From the IMG/VR virus record IMGVR_UViG_3300030673_000004, positions 186,001 through 250,000 of that record: a stretch of 64,000 nt of DNA. One strand, given 5' to 3'. Both the position numbers and the translations under genes were made by a program. The stretch is from a virus. Below, piece by piece: positions 1-8,232 of the stretch. The notes under the pieces were generated by a model. That model worked only from the letters and a program-made list of their open reading frames with translations, had not been told where the DNA came from and did no database searches. Position 1 is the stretch's first letter. Each line of letters starts with the position of its first letter.

Positions 1-1
1 A

Positions 2-145
2 TTAAATGTCACATGCTATAATGATTCATTTGATGGAATATCTGACGAATTAATGAACGACTATGAAGAATCTTTGAATGATAGGAATATCTTATTAGCT
101 AGGATTAATTCAAAAGGTTTTAAGTTACTAAACCAACAATGCTGA
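2..145 (+). CDS. C-terminal end of an unidentified gene (partial)
   Basis: An open frame enters from the left edge and gives 47 residues before TGA. It is acidic and polar, rich in Asn, Asp and Glu, and ends LLNQQC. No domain is recognisable from this tail. It lies on the same strand as the virion block that follows and is separated from it by about 145 bases that contain a promoter, so it is probably the last gene of the preceding operon. Confidence 0.5.
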   Translation, partial: LNVTCYNDSFDGISDELMNDYEESLNDRNILLARINSKGFKLLNQQC

Positions 146-255
146 AGTTTATGTTAGATGACACACTAGGTCCATCAAGGGAGTCTTGGACGGCATCTTA
201 AGATATAGGAAGTAGATTTTCAACCCACTAATCTTTGAGACTTCTTGAAAGTACC

Positions 256-284
256 TTGACAAATATACACAAGTAGTGTATATT
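256..284 (+). promoter_or_regulatory. Sigma70-like promoter for the gene at 291
   Basis: TTGACA (256-261), a 17-bp spacer and TATATT (279-284). Counting seven bases on from the -10 box puts +1 at 291, which is the A of the ATG, so the transcript should be leaderless. The 110 bases upstream of the box hold no gene I can support. Confidence 0.8.
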
Positions 285-290
285 TTAAGT

Positions 291-665
291 ATGCCTGATA
301 CTGAAATTTTTAACGCTTTGCTTAACGAACAGCTCGCACGAATCATTGATGCTACGAAGGCTCATCGTCTTAGCTGGCAGCAGTCTGCTACAAGTAACAA
401 TACCTATAGGTTGGATTTTAAGGACATCTCTTTGCGCTTAGGGGATCTCCGTGCGTTTACGACAAATCGTGTCATTCTGGCAGTTAGGTATCGTGAACAA
501 AGTTCTACAGGCAGTTTTAGTAGGACTATCATTTATAGTAGTATTGAATATCCAAAAATTATTGAGCTGCTGAATGTCATTATGGTGTATCTACCCGTGT
601 TGGCTTCAGCGCCAGCTAATGTGTTTACCAGTGTTATCGACGCTCTAAGCTCTTTGTCAGACTAA
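291..665 (+). CDS. Small protein of unknown function, paralogous family
   Basis: 124 residues. The start at 291 is chosen over an in-frame ATG five codons upstream because it coincides with the predicted transcription start. There is no signal peptide or membrane segment. The pattern of a Trp near residue 30, alternating hydrophobic strands and a C-terminal helix after EYPKIIELL resembles the C-terminal half of the protein at 3174 (EYPLIVKLF), and more loosely 669 and 1916. I take these as a family of small beta-rich phage proteins. Function unknown. Confidence 0.75.
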   Translation: MPDTEIFNALLNEQLARIIDATKAHRLSWQQSATSNNTYRLDFKDISLRLGDLRAFTTNRVILAVRYREQSSTGSFSRTIIYSSIEYPKIIELLNVIMVYLPVLASAPANVFTSVIDALSSLSD

Positions 666-668
666 CCC

Positions 669-1064
669 ATGATGCCTCAAGATATTCGTTTAGCTCTATC
701 TGATATCATTTCTGGTACGTATAAGTATGATATCAAATGGTATAAGTCAGGTAATATCTATACTGCTAACAGGGGTGCTGTTAGGCTTGTACTTACAGAC
801 GCTAGAGAAGTTTGTACTGTTTGTGGTGCCTTTCTTCCCGATTACGGTTACTGTGGCGCTACTGAATCAGATCATGTTCCTGGCTCCGTTCAACTTGTTG
901 TGAAGTATCCGACGGAAGCCACACAATGTACTGTTGTTGTACCTGCCGATGACGAGCTAAAAGAAAGAGTTGCTGCTATAGTAACTCTACGTGCTCAAGA
1001 ATCTGTTAGGCACTGGCCTCCCTGCCGTTCCTTGACAGCAGCCCTCGCTCGTTTTCAATCTTAA
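669..1064 (+). CDS. Small cysteine-containing protein, unknown function
   Basis: 131 residues beginning with two ATG codons. It follows the previous gene after 3 bases. It contains CTVCGAF and a nearby YCG, perhaps a weak metal site, inside a beta-rich pattern (IKWYKSG near residue 22, then VQLVVKYP) similar to its neighbours at 291 and 1916. No known family recognised. Confidence 0.7.
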   Translation: MMPQDIRLALSDIISGTYKYDIKWYKSGNIYTANRGAVRLVLTDAREVCTVCGAFLPDYGYCGATESDHVPGSVQLVVKYPTEATQCTVVVPADDELKERVAAIVTLRAQESVRHWPPCRSLTAALARFQS

Positions 1065-1079
1065 GCAGAAAGTGTACTA

Positions 1080-1916
1080 ATGGAAATCCATAAGAATCGT
1101 GATCGTGCTCCTTACACGTTTGCCAACATCAATCTGTTGGGTCGCTGTAATGCTAATTGTTTTTTCTGCCTTGGAAAAGACATTGCAGACCAACTGGCTG
1201 GGTTGGATCAGATGTCTGTGCCATTCTCTGAGTGGGCAAACTTTGAGACATTTCTAACCCGCTGCACTGAATTGGGTGTGCATAAGCTGTACATGACTGG
1301 GCAGACGGCTGATGGTCTGCAATACAAGTACCTTGGGGAACTTGTGGATTATCTCCAGTCTCGTGACTTCACGGTGGGCTTGCGGTCTAACGGTCTTCTT
1401 GCTCTACAGAAGATGTCTATCATCAATAAGATGCAGGATGAGATTGCTTATTCCATTCATTCTCTGCGTCCGGAGGTGAACAAACTTATTGGTGCTCCCA
1501 TTCACCTGGACTGGGAGAAGATTATTCCTGCTAGTGGCGACAATGTTCGAGTGTCTATTGTGGTTAATAGGTATAATGCTGACGAGGTACTTGATGTCAT
1601 TAAGTATATCTCTCAGTTTAAGAATGTTCGCTACGTCCAAGTTCGTCGTATCTCGACGGATCTGCGGTTTGATCTTCTTAAGGAAGATGTTGAGGTCTAT
1701 GAGGGTTTGTATAACAACATTGCTACTCAGTATCCTAAGGTTGGTGAGTTTTACTTGTCTCAGGATCATATCATTCACGGTATGCACTGTTTCTTTTGGC
1801 GCACGGTGGAGACAAACATTAACAGTTTGAACTATTTTACCGATGGTACTTGCTCTGATGAATATTTTGTCGTAGAGGGCTATCTGAAGAACCGCGTACA
1901 GAAAGAAGTCATCTGA
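1080..1916 (+). CDS. Radical SAM protein
   Basis: 278 residues. The motif CNANCFFC gives C23-x3-C27-x2-C30, the [4Fe-4S] ligands of the radical SAM superfamily, at the usual place after a beta strand (ANINLLGR). A TIM-barrel-like series follows, with MTGQTADG in place of the usual GGE-type loop and GLRSNG as strand 3. Late cysteines (MHCFF, GTCSD) could hold an auxiliary cluster. Substrate unknown. Radical SAM enzymes in phages have been tied to nucleotide or peptide modification, but nothing here decides that. The next gene begins inside the TGA (TGATG), so they are translationally coupled. Confidence 0.88.
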   Translation: MEIHKNRDRAPYTFANINLLGRCNANCFFCLGKDIADQLAGLDQMSVPFSEWANFETFLTRCTELGVHKLYMTGQTADGLQYKYLGELVDYLQSRDFTVGLRSNGLLALQKMSIINKMQDEIAYSIHSLRPEVNKLIGAPIHLDWEKIIPASGDNVRVSIVVNRYNADEVLDVIKYISQFKNVRYVQVRRISTDLRFDLLKEDVEVYEGLYNNIATQYPKVGEFYLSQDHIIHGMHCFFWRTVETNINSLNYFTDGTCSDEYFVVEGYLKNRVQKEVI

Positions 1917-2320
1917 TGCCTATTGAAGATTATATCAAGCAACTACATGACTACACATTGTTCGGTCGCTATAATTGGAAGTTTGATGAGTCTGTGTTTA
2001 CTCTTGATTTGGGCGCGGTGTGCTTTTACGTTGCTCTTGGTCCTTTGGACACCCCTTACTTGACTGTGCATTTTGTGACGACTATTTCCCAAGCAGATTC
2101 TCTGGGAAAGCAACTTGTCGGGTATACCGTGTGTAAGTATACAGCAATGGATACTGTAGGTGTTGATTCTTTGTATGCTTTGCTTTGGTCTTTGCGCCCC
2201 ATTACTGTATCTCCTGATATTGGAATCAAGGAGCCTTTTACCTGTGTTGACGCTGCCTTTGACTATGCGTTCAAACAGGCAAGTCCGGAGTCATCTAACG
2301 AAAGTACTGATCATGCCTAA
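1916..2320 (+). CDS. Small protein of unknown function
   Basis: 134 residues, starting in the overlap TGATG with the radical SAM gene. The pattern YNWKFDES...FTLDLGAV...YLTVHFVTT resembles the small beta-rich proteins at 291, 669 and 3174. The C-terminal tail is Ser/Glu-rich. Its last codons overlap the start of the lipoprotein at 2313. Function unknown. Confidence 0.7.
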   Translation: MPIEDYIKQLHDYTLFGRYNWKFDESVFTLDLGAVCFYVALGPLDTPYLTVHFVTTISQADSLGKQLVGYTVCKYTAMDTVGVDSLYALLWSLRPITVSPDIGIKEPFTCVDAAFDYAFKQASPESSNESTDHA

Positions 2321-2708
2321 GGCGCGTCTATTTGCTTTTTTCTGCTGTCTTTTTGCTCTGTGTAGCTGTAAGCCAGCTCCGATTGAGAATGATGTCCATA
2401 TGGCCAACATTACATACAGCACTGTTCAGTATGTGGCAGCATCCTCTTCAGAGCCTGCTCATGTTCGTGTTCTAAGCCAGGACAGTCCCAGTAAGAGCAC
2501 AGAATACTATGACTACGGCTCGTCTAGCTGTGATGCTCGGTGCCAGTTTGATGCTTTTTATATTAAGGCATATAATCAATCCGGTGTTGTTTCTTGGTGT
2601 AAACAAGGTGATATCCGTGTTATTGCTAGAGCTTGTGCCGCTTGCACGTCTATGCCTGATCCTCTCGACACACCTACTGATTCTACGGACTCAACAAGTC
2701 AGCCTTAA
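2313..2708 (+). CDS. Putative lipoprotein
   Basis: 131 residues. Met-Pro-Lys-Ala-Arg is followed by a hydrophobic stretch rich in Phe, Leu and Cys ending LCSC, which fits a lipoprotein signal with Cys at +1, so the mature protein should be anchored in a membrane. The body is Ser-rich with several Cys (SSCDARCQF, RACAACTS) and a low-complexity Thr/Asp/Ser tail. The start at 2313 is chosen because the signal sequence begins there and it gives an 8-base overlap with the previous stop. Possible roles are superinfection exclusion or an outer spanin, but no specific family is recognised. Confidence 0.65.
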   Translation: MPKARLFAFFCCLFALCSCKPAPIENDVHMANITYSTVQYVAASSSEPAHVRVLSQDSPSKSTEYYDYGSSSCDARCQFDAFYIKAYNQSGVVSWCKQGDIRVIARACAACTSMPDPLDTPTDSTDSTSQP

Positions 2709-2728
2709 GATTTATATACATTGAACGT

Positions 2729-2759
2729 AAGTACCTCTTTATGTAATTTGGAGGTACTT
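2729..2759 (+). promoter_or_regulatory. RBS-sequestering hairpin / weak terminator before 2764
   Basis: AAGTACCTC (2729-2737) pairs perfectly with GAGGTACTT (2751-2759) around a 13-base loop. The 3' arm contains the Shine-Dalgarno GGAGG of the gene at 2764 and is followed by TTTT. Read-through mRNA would therefore hide this ribosome site, or terminate. Confidence 0.65.
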
Positions 2760-2763
2760 TTCA

Positions 2764-3177
2764 ATGCCAAGCGTTCGTGAATATGTAGAATCTCGTGCTT
2801 CTCAGCTAGGAATGAACAAAACTAATGTTCAGTATATCCTAGGTAACTTAGCAACTGCATCTATTGCTGGTGAAGTATCTGCAAGTGACTTGTATCAGTC
2901 GATGGCTGATCGTGCTTTGCAGTCTTTAGCTAAGCGGCTCAAGCGTGATGCTGATACGGAAAAGAAGCATAAGGAAGAATTTGAAGCTAATCGTCCCGCA
3001 AAGCGTCCTTTTGGAACTAATGATTCAGCCTTGGAAGAGGCTAAGGATCCGTTCACGGGGGAGCGTTTGAAGAAGGTGTATCTCCTAGGTGATCGTGAGG
3101 CACTTATGAATGAACACTCTAAGGTTGTTTATCCTATTCCAGATCTATCCAAAGTAGAGGGGGAAGACAAGGCATGA
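2764..3177 (+). CDS. Hydrophilic helical protein, unknown function
   Basis: 137 residues with a strong GGAGG 7-8 bases before ATG. The N-terminal half is helical, the centre is very charged (RLKRDADTEKKHKEEFEANR), and the C-terminal part reads DPFTGERLKKVYLLGDREAL, which looks like a small folded unit often met in virion-associated proteins. No known family recognised. Overlaps the next gene by ATGA. Confidence 0.75.
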   Translation: MPSVREYVESRASQLGMNKTNVQYILGNLATASIAGEVSASDLYQSMADRALQSLAKRLKRDADTEKKHKEEFEANRPAKRPFGTNDSALEEAKDPFTGERLKKVYLLGDREALMNEHSKVVYPIPDLSKVEGEDKA

Positions 3178-3620
3178 GTGCTACTGACATGATATCTGCT
3201 ACATTAGCCACTACCGGAGTGCCCCATTTGGTCATTGCCGAAGACACCCGAATAGATGCCAAAGTTACTATTCGTATTAAGCGCTTGCTAGATTTGACGG
3301 AACGTGGTCAGATACGCTGGGTGGCTACAGGTAGAGGTGACATATTCACTACGTATAACAAAGATGTTCAGTGCTCTGTGGTAGCTGTTGGTTTTGGGGA
3401 AGTTCCTGATGAGTATGCTCTGACTGTTTCATTCATTGGCGGTTCCTTAGGGGATCCTGAATTTAAGTACGAGGAAGTTCACTCCCCTGAGTATCCTCTG
3501 ATTGTTAAGCTTTTTGACGCAGCTTCAAAGCACAATATCCCAGAGAGCACGAGTACCTGGCCCTATCCTAAGTACTCTAACATATCAGATGCTCTTTCTG
3601 GTTTGCTGTCTGGTATTTAG
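3174..3620 (+). CDS. Small protein with N-terminal recurrent tag
   Basis: 148 residues, start overlapping the previous stop by 4 bases. Residues 7-24 (ATLATTGVPHLVIAED) carry the short tag that recurs at 3623, 4006, 11961, 43646 and 45718. The remainder resembles the family of small beta-rich proteins (291, 669): a Trp strand near residue 49, hydrophobic strands, then EYPLIVKLF and a C-terminal helix. Possibly a virion-packaged or capsid-processed protein by analogy with other tag carriers. Function unknown. Confidence 0.75.
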   Translation: MSATDMISATLATTGVPHLVIAEDTRIDAKVTIRIKRLLDLTERGQIRWVATGRGDIFTTYNKDVQCSVVAVGFGEVPDEYALTVSFIGGSLGDPEFKYEEVHSPEYPLIVKLFDAASKHNIPESTSTWPYPKYSNISDALSGLLSGI

Positions 3621-3622
3621 TA

Positions 3623-3952
3623 ATGTATGTTGTATACGCATCACAGGTGCTAAAATCATTTAATATACCATATATTGTGGTATCCTCATTAGGTGTAGCA
3701 CTACCTAGGCATATACTGCAGTTTACTTTGAAGGATAAGCATCTTACAGGTGATGGTACCTCCTACTGGGTTTATACCGGAATTACGTCTGTCGGACATA
3801 CTATAATCTCTGTTAAGATGCAAGGTCCCATTATACACGCGGCTGTTTGGCATAGCGGCTTAGAAGTTGGCTCTGTTGAGCTGGACACTATTACCGAGCT
3901 TCCAGAATCTTTGATAAATAAAGTATCTGGTGTGCTTAATATAATATCTTGA
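3623..3952 (+). CDS. Small protein with N-terminal recurrent tag
   Basis: 109 residues starting 3 bases after the previous stop. The N-terminus contains QVLKSFNIPYIVVSS, a variant of the tag described at 3174, without a clear Ala-Glu after it. The rest is alternating hydrophobic strands. No known domain. Its stop codon overlaps the -35 box of the next promoter. Confidence 0.7.
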   Translation: MYVVYASQVLKSFNIPYIVVSSLGVALPRHILQFTLKDKHLTGDGTSYWVYTGITSVGHTIISVKMQGPIIHAAVWHSGLEVGSVELDTITELPESLINKVSGVLNIIS

Positions 3953-3985
3953 CATATATATATATATATATAATTAATGTATATT
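3949..3985 (+). promoter_or_regulatory. Promoter with a (TA)n tract in the spacer
   Basis: TTGACA (3949-3954) is followed by about nine TA units and then ATTAATG-TATATT (-10 at 3980-3985). The spacer is 25 bp instead of the 17 seen at nearly every other promoter here. The excess is the dinucleotide repeat, so repeat contraction would restore normal spacing. Confidence 0.55.
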
Positions 3986-4005
3986 TGAGCTAAGGGGTAC
4001 TGCAA

Positions 4006-4623
4006 ATGTCTAACACTAACACTAACACTAACACTAACACTAATTTTGTCTCTAGCCTATTGGGTAGCGCACATGTGGCTCATATTGCAGTTGCTTCGGA
4101 ATCACAAAAGCCACGATCCTGTGTGTTTGTTGATGGCGCTACTCCTACTTTCGATTTTTCTGGCTTCTGTGATCGCGCAAAGGTTAATGCTGAGCAGGAA
4201 GCTGTAAAAGTTTTTCATGTGCAGAAAAGCTATGCTAGGTTTAATCTGACATTTGACTACAAGGGGGCGGATCATAAGGGCTTAGCCGGTGTCGTGATTT
4301 GTAGCATGGATAATGGAGAACATTTTCAAATTAGTCTTCGTCCATCCGGAAACAGCCCTTTTGAGCATCGTGTTGTAGTTGAGCACAATGCAGATCATAA
4401 AGTGTACGATGAATCTGGCAAGGTGCTTAAATGGGTAGATGAAGAAGCTGAACGTTCTCGTCAGATGACTTCTGTTGTTTTTACTGGTATTTTTGTTTCT
4501 AGCAACAATGCCGAGGACATTGGTAGTTCCGCATTCTTTAATAAGCTGTTTACTGCTGTTGCTGAGAATGCTCCATACACAGAACAGCAAGATTCTTTGA
4601 TTAAGCGTGTAAAGCGTATCTAG
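4006..4623 (+). CDS. Tagged protein with N-terminal Asn-Thr repeat
   Basis: 205 residues. The N-terminus is MS(NT)5NF, encoded by a hexanucleotide repeat, followed by SSLLGSAHVAHIAVASE, a clear copy of the recurrent tag ending in Ala-Ser-Glu. The protein at 43646 begins MTNTNT and then the same tag, so the two N-termini are related. The rest is beta-rich and ends in a basic tail (LIKRVKRI). A 5-base purine stretch (AAGGGG) about 9 bases before ATG can act as a ribosome site. Followed by a strong terminator. Confidence 0.8.
   Translation: MSNTNTNTNTNTNFVSSLLGSAHVAHIAVASESQKPRSCVFVDGATPTFDFSGFCDRAKVNAEQEAVKVFHVQKSYARFNLTFDYKGADHKGLAGVVICSMDNGEHFQISLRPSGNSPFEHRVVVEHNADHKVYDESGKVLKWVDEEAERSRQMTSVVFTGIFVSSNNAEDIGSSAFFNKLFTAVAENAPYTEQQDSLIKRVKRI
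4017..4043 (+). repeat. Hexanucleotide microsatellite (AACACT)n in coding sequence
   Basis: About five tandem copies of AACACT just inside the gene at 4006 encode alternating Asn-Thr. As the unit is six bases, copy changes keep the frame and only alter the length of the N-terminal tail. Confidence 0.85.
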
Positions 4624-4645
4624 TTCTTACTCACACCTTTTGAAT

Positions 4646-4689
4646 AAAAACACCTGTACTTCTTAAAGAGACACAGGTGTTTTTATTTT
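4646..4689. terminator. Bidirectional intrinsic terminator
   Basis: AAAAACACCTGT (4646-4657) pairs with ACAGGTGTTTTT (4673-4684), followed by ATTTT. It separates the small-protein cluster from the portal gene. Confidence 0.9.
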
Positions 4690-4700
4690 AAGGATAGTGC

Positions 4701-6845
4701 ATGCCTTCATTTGTAAAAGTTGGAGACGCTCCTAGTCAGAATTACTTTGGCACCAATATGATGTCAACAGCCCCTATGGCTGTTGCTAAGTCTGGCAAGC
4801 GCTCTGCATCAAATCTTGGGTATACAGGCACAGCTCAAGCTGATGTCATGTTCAATACAGATAGATACGCACCAAACGTAGAGTCCTTGGAGCGTGAAAG
4901 TCTTTTAGATGATATTACACCTAAAACTGATTATGCCCAAGCACAGCTATTCAACAGAATCTATCGTGATGATTCTGTAGCGGGTCAGGGCACGGATATG
5001 ATTGCTACCCTTCCCTGGTCAGATATGACCTTGTCCGGTATTGATGATCCAGCAATCATGCGCATCTATGAAGAAACCGTAGAGCAGTTGGATCCTGTTC
5101 AGTTGATGCCTGAGATAACACGCGAGTTTCTTAAGTTTGGACGCCACTCATCTACTTTGCTATTTGATGAGGATAATGGAACATTCTTTGATATGTTCGC
5201 ACATGATCCGCAGTTCTTAGAGATCACTCCTATTCCTATTCGTGGCTGGGATCCTAAGATTGATTGGGTTTGTGCTCCTGATATGCGAAAGTTCCTTGAG
5301 TCCAAGGATGACCGTGATAAAGCCGCTAAAGGCAGCTTGCCAGATAACCTACGCAGGGCTCTTCTTACAGGTAAGGCTGCTTTAGATCCAGCAACAACCT
5401 TGTATGTACCTCGTCGTGTTAATACCTATGATCATAAAGGTACATCTATATATTTTCGTATCTTACCGTATTATGCTATTGAAAAGCATTTACAGGCAGG
5501 TACTATTACAATGGCCCGCCGTCGTATTCGTTCTATTCTGCACGCCTCTGTAGGTATTGATAACGTGTGGGAACCCACGATGGACGAGTTGGATGAAGTC
5601 CAACGTATTTTTGTTCAGACAGAAGAGGATCCCACTGGTGCTGTTGTTGTTACTCGTAATGGTATAACGGTATCCGAATACCGTAATGGTGGTGACTTTT
5701 GGAAGTTGTCGGAGGAACAAGATTCTCTGCGTGCTGCAAAGCTTGCCGCTATGGGCTTATCTGACACCTTCTTGACTGGGGAAGCTAGCTATACAACAAC
5801 GGAAGCTACACTGTCCGTGTTCATGGAGAGCATTAAAGTCATGCGCTCCTATATTGCACAGAAGGTCTGGGAGCATACGATCTTTGATAGATTAGCTCGT
5901 GCTCATCAGTTTCTGCGCCGTACACCTGCTGAACTATCACACCATGTTCGTACCACAGCATCCATGTCCTTTGAAGATGCTATGGATATTCCACGTAACA
6001 GTTTATTGCTGCCTACGATTCACTGGAACAAAAATCTATCGCCTGAGTCGGATACTTCTTACATTGATATTTTGGAGAAGATAGAGCAGCATGGGGTGCC
6101 TATTTCTCTGAAGACATGGGCATCTGCTGGTGGCTTAGACCTGTCTTCTTTGATGGAGCAGTTGCCAGAAGATGCTAAGCTTCGTGGGCAAATTGACAAG
6201 CTGCATCCTGAAGAGGGTGAGGGTGGCGAAGGCGGTGGGAGCGGAGGTGGCGACTTTGGTGGAGCATTTAGTTCTACTGTTGCTACGCCTTCTACATACT
6301 TCTGGCAGCCTGCTATTAGATCTGTAGCTTATGCCTCTGGGAATATGTCCGCTGATCAACCTGTCATGGATTTAACACCGTCTGAGTGGGCTTCTGTTGT
6401 CAGCTATGTAACCAAAGACAACCGTCGCATGGGCATCCTAAAGGATAACGCCGCATTGTCTCGGTACCTGGGTGAGCGGTTTTCTGAGGCTACAGCAAAG
6501 ATAGAAACATCAAAGTTTCTTTTGAATAGACTTGGTTTCGCTACTGTTCCTGTTGCTCGTGAGACTGTTGAACGTCTTGCGAATCTATATGAGACACAAT
6601 CAAAAGTAGCACAGGCTAGTCATAATAAGGATCTTATTAGATTGGTTCGTGCTGAGATTATCAAACTTACCGATATATACAACCGTTCTTCTCAACAGAC
6701 GAGTTTAGGGTCGTCTTCTTCGGGTCCCAGTGCTCGTATAACTGATGGTTTTGCTTCTGTGAGCAATAATATGGTTAGTGCTAGCCAGGGACCCAAGATC
6801 AAGGATGAGACCTCCAAGCTTACTATGTATTCCGGATTGGGCTAG
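4701..6845 (+). CDS. Portal protein
   Basis: 714 residues. The arrangement is that of tailed-phage portals: a long N-terminal region with DYAQAQLFNRIYRDDSVAG, mixed alpha/beta wing, the signature GEASYTTTEATLSVFMESI near residue 365, then the long helix QKVWEHTIF and a PTIHWNKNLSPESD segment ending the clip/stem region. Portals form the dodecameric ring at one capsid vertex through which DNA is packaged. A Gly-rich linker (GEGGEGGGSGGG, about residue 505-520) leads to an extra C-terminal helical domain of about 170 residues not typical of minimal portals. AAGGATAG lies upstream of ATG. Confidence 0.85.
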   Translation: MPSFVKVGDAPSQNYFGTNMMSTAPMAVAKSGKRSASNLGYTGTAQADVMFNTDRYAPNVESLERESLLDDITPKTDYAQAQLFNRIYRDDSVAGQGTDMIATLPWSDMTLSGIDDPAIMRIYEETVEQLDPVQLMPEITREFLKFGRHSSTLLFDEDNGTFFDMFAHDPQFLEITPIPIRGWDPKIDWVCAPDMRKFLESKDDRDKAAKGSLPDNLRRALLTGKAALDPATTLYVPRRVNTYDHKGTSIYFRILPYYAIEKHLQAGTITMARRRIRSILHASVGIDNVWEPTMDELDEVQRIFVQTEEDPTGAVVVTRNGITVSEYRNGGDFWKLSEEQDSLRAAKLAAMGLSDTFLTGEASYTTTEATLSVFMESIKVMRSYIAQKVWEHTIFDRLARAHQFLRRTPAELSHHVRTTASMSFEDAMDIPRNSLLLPTIHWNKNLSPESDTSYIDILEKIEQHGVPISLKTWASAGGLDLSSLMEQLPEDAKLRGQIDKLHPEEGEGGEGGGSGGGDFGGAFSSTVATPSTYFWQPAIRSVAYASGNMSADQPVMDLTPSEWASVVSYVTKDNRRMGILKDNAALSRYLGERFSEATAKIETSKFLLNRLGFATVPVARETVERLANLYETQSKVAQASHNKDLIRLVRAEIIKLTDIYNRSSQQTSLGSSSSGPSARITDGFASVSNNMVSASQGPKIKDETSKLTMYSGLG

Positions 6846-6850
6846 TTCTA

Positions 6851-7486
6851 ATGTCGCATAATGCCAATGATTATCGTGAGGCAGCAAATATCAGTCCCGT
6901 GGATCCTGATATTCGTGCTTATATGTTTCAAGATTTATCTAGGATCAAGGATGATATCGCTACTATTGATTCTAGAATAAATGAAGCTGTAAGAGAGGCG
7001 AATGACCGTACCGAGTACGCTCTTCAGCAGATTCGGACTCATTTTGAAGAAGAGATACGGCGTTTATCTAATATGTATTCAGCCGTTGCTGAGAAGTTAT
7101 CTGCCGCAGTAACTATTACTAATGCTAACGCGGAGGGTATTGCGGAGTTACGTAGCTTAGTTTCAAGTCTTAAAGATTCTATAGCTCGCTTGGAGGGTAT
7201 TGATGGTCGTGTTGATACTATCATTCAAGCAAAAGTTGCAGATACATTTAAGAATATAGAGTACTTGATAGATAATAAAATAATGAAGCAGCAGAATTTA
7301 GAGAATGCAGAGATGCCTAGAAGCGAGCTTCGTTCTGTTCCTACAAAGGTATCTGATATAGATAAACGATTAATCACATTAGAGCGTAAAATGTGGCTAA
7401 TCAATTTACTTGGTATAATAATCATGGGTATCGTTGCTTCTTTTGGCAAAGAATTAGCCCAACTGTTGTTTAAGTTCCCTCGTTGA
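6851..7486 (+). CDS. Coiled-coil protein with C-terminal membrane segment
   Basis: 211 residues. Residues about 25-125 are a long heptad-like helix (many Ala, Ile, Leu spaced by Glu/Arg), followed by a second helix, and residues about 178-200 (LINLLGIIIMGIVASFG) form one transmembrane segment. The layout resembles haemolysin/holin-accessory (XhlA-like) or tail-associated membrane proteins, but size and sequence do not settle it. It sits 5 bases after the portal gene. Confidence 0.7.
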   Translation: MSHNANDYREAANISPVDPDIRAYMFQDLSRIKDDIATIDSRINEAVREANDRTEYALQQIRTHFEEEIRRLSNMYSAVAEKLSAAVTITNANAEGIAELRSLVSSLKDSIARLEGIDGRVDTIIQAKVADTFKNIEYLIDNKIMKQQNLENAEMPRSELRSVPTKVSDIDKRLITLERKMWLINLLGIIIMGIVASFGKELAQLLFKFPR

Positions 7487-7500
7487 GTGCAGGATCTATC

Positions 7501-8232
7501 ATGGTAACACCGTTTCACGATCTTACAGTAGAAAACGTAGACAGATTGGATAACATACTGCATACGGCAGCATCGTTTTTTGTTCTGTGCGTTGGGTTCT
7601 CTAAAGAGCAAGCGTCCGCTTTTACAAAAGCATACCGACGAGAGTTTTCTGCTAACTGGTTATCGTTGCAGCATAATACCTGCCATGTAGAATCTACTGT
7701 TATTGCTTATGTTGATAAATCTTTATTTGATGCTGTTCTAGGTGAGTTACAATATATACCTGCTGTTATTATGTTGAATGAAGATGTAACATATACTAAG
7801 ATAACAAAACGATATGTTAGAAAAACTCATACTCCTCTGATACGTGTAACATCTGAGCCTAAGGCCGTTGTTGAGCTATGCCGGGATGACTATTATAATA
7901 ATGTTTGTGCTACTATAACAGCAACTGACTTAAGTAATTCTGAAGTTGTTTGTCCTACGTTAGATTATGCGCTGCTGGTTAGTTTACGCATGAATAAAGA
8001 TATAATACAGAGAGCTAAAGATGTATCCGGATCAGCTACAACGGCTATCCCTCTTGAAGCCTTAGATCTTGATGCAGAATCAGCCGTGGATGCCGTTCAG
8101 GAGAATCCACCTAAAGGGCATACTTACGGGTTATCTAAACTGAAATCTTTATGCACAAAAGGTAATGCTACAATAGCTGTTGCTCGTGCTGCTATTCTAT
8201 TGTTTTTACTTTGTGCCTCGGTGGCCCTATAA
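7501..8232 (+). CDS. Unknown protein with C-terminal hydrophobic helix
   Basis: 243 residues from ATG 7501; an in-frame TTG at 7483 that overlaps the previous stop is an alternative. The N-terminus contains NILHTAASFFVLCVGFSKE, a possible divergent copy of the recurrent tag (compare SVLHTCCVPHICVEAK at 45718). LEALDLDAESA near residue 195 shares LDLDAE with the protein at 11961. It ends in a hydrophobic segment (AILLFLLCASVAL). Overlaps the next gene by TAATG. Confidence 0.7.
   Translation: MVTPFHDLTVENVDRLDNILHTAASFFVLCVGFSKEQASAFTKAYRREFSANWLSLQHNTCHVESTVIAYVDKSLFDAVLGELQYIPAVIMLNEDVTYTKITKRYVRKTHTPLIRVTSEPKAVVELCRDDYYNNVCATITATDLSNSEVVCPTLDYALLVSLRMNKDIIQRAKDVSGSATTAIPLEALDLDAESAVDAVQENPPKGHTYGLSKLKSLCTKGNATIAVARAAILLFLLCASVAL

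Noticed and set aside
1404-1787. Antisense frame of 127 codons across the radical SAM gene
   Set aside because: It lies opposite a gene with clear motifs and has no ribosome site or recognisable sequence.
2509-2724. Hydrophobic open frame inside the lipoprotein gene
   Set aside because: Different frame, fully within a better-supported gene with a signal sequence; codon pattern is that of a shadow frame.
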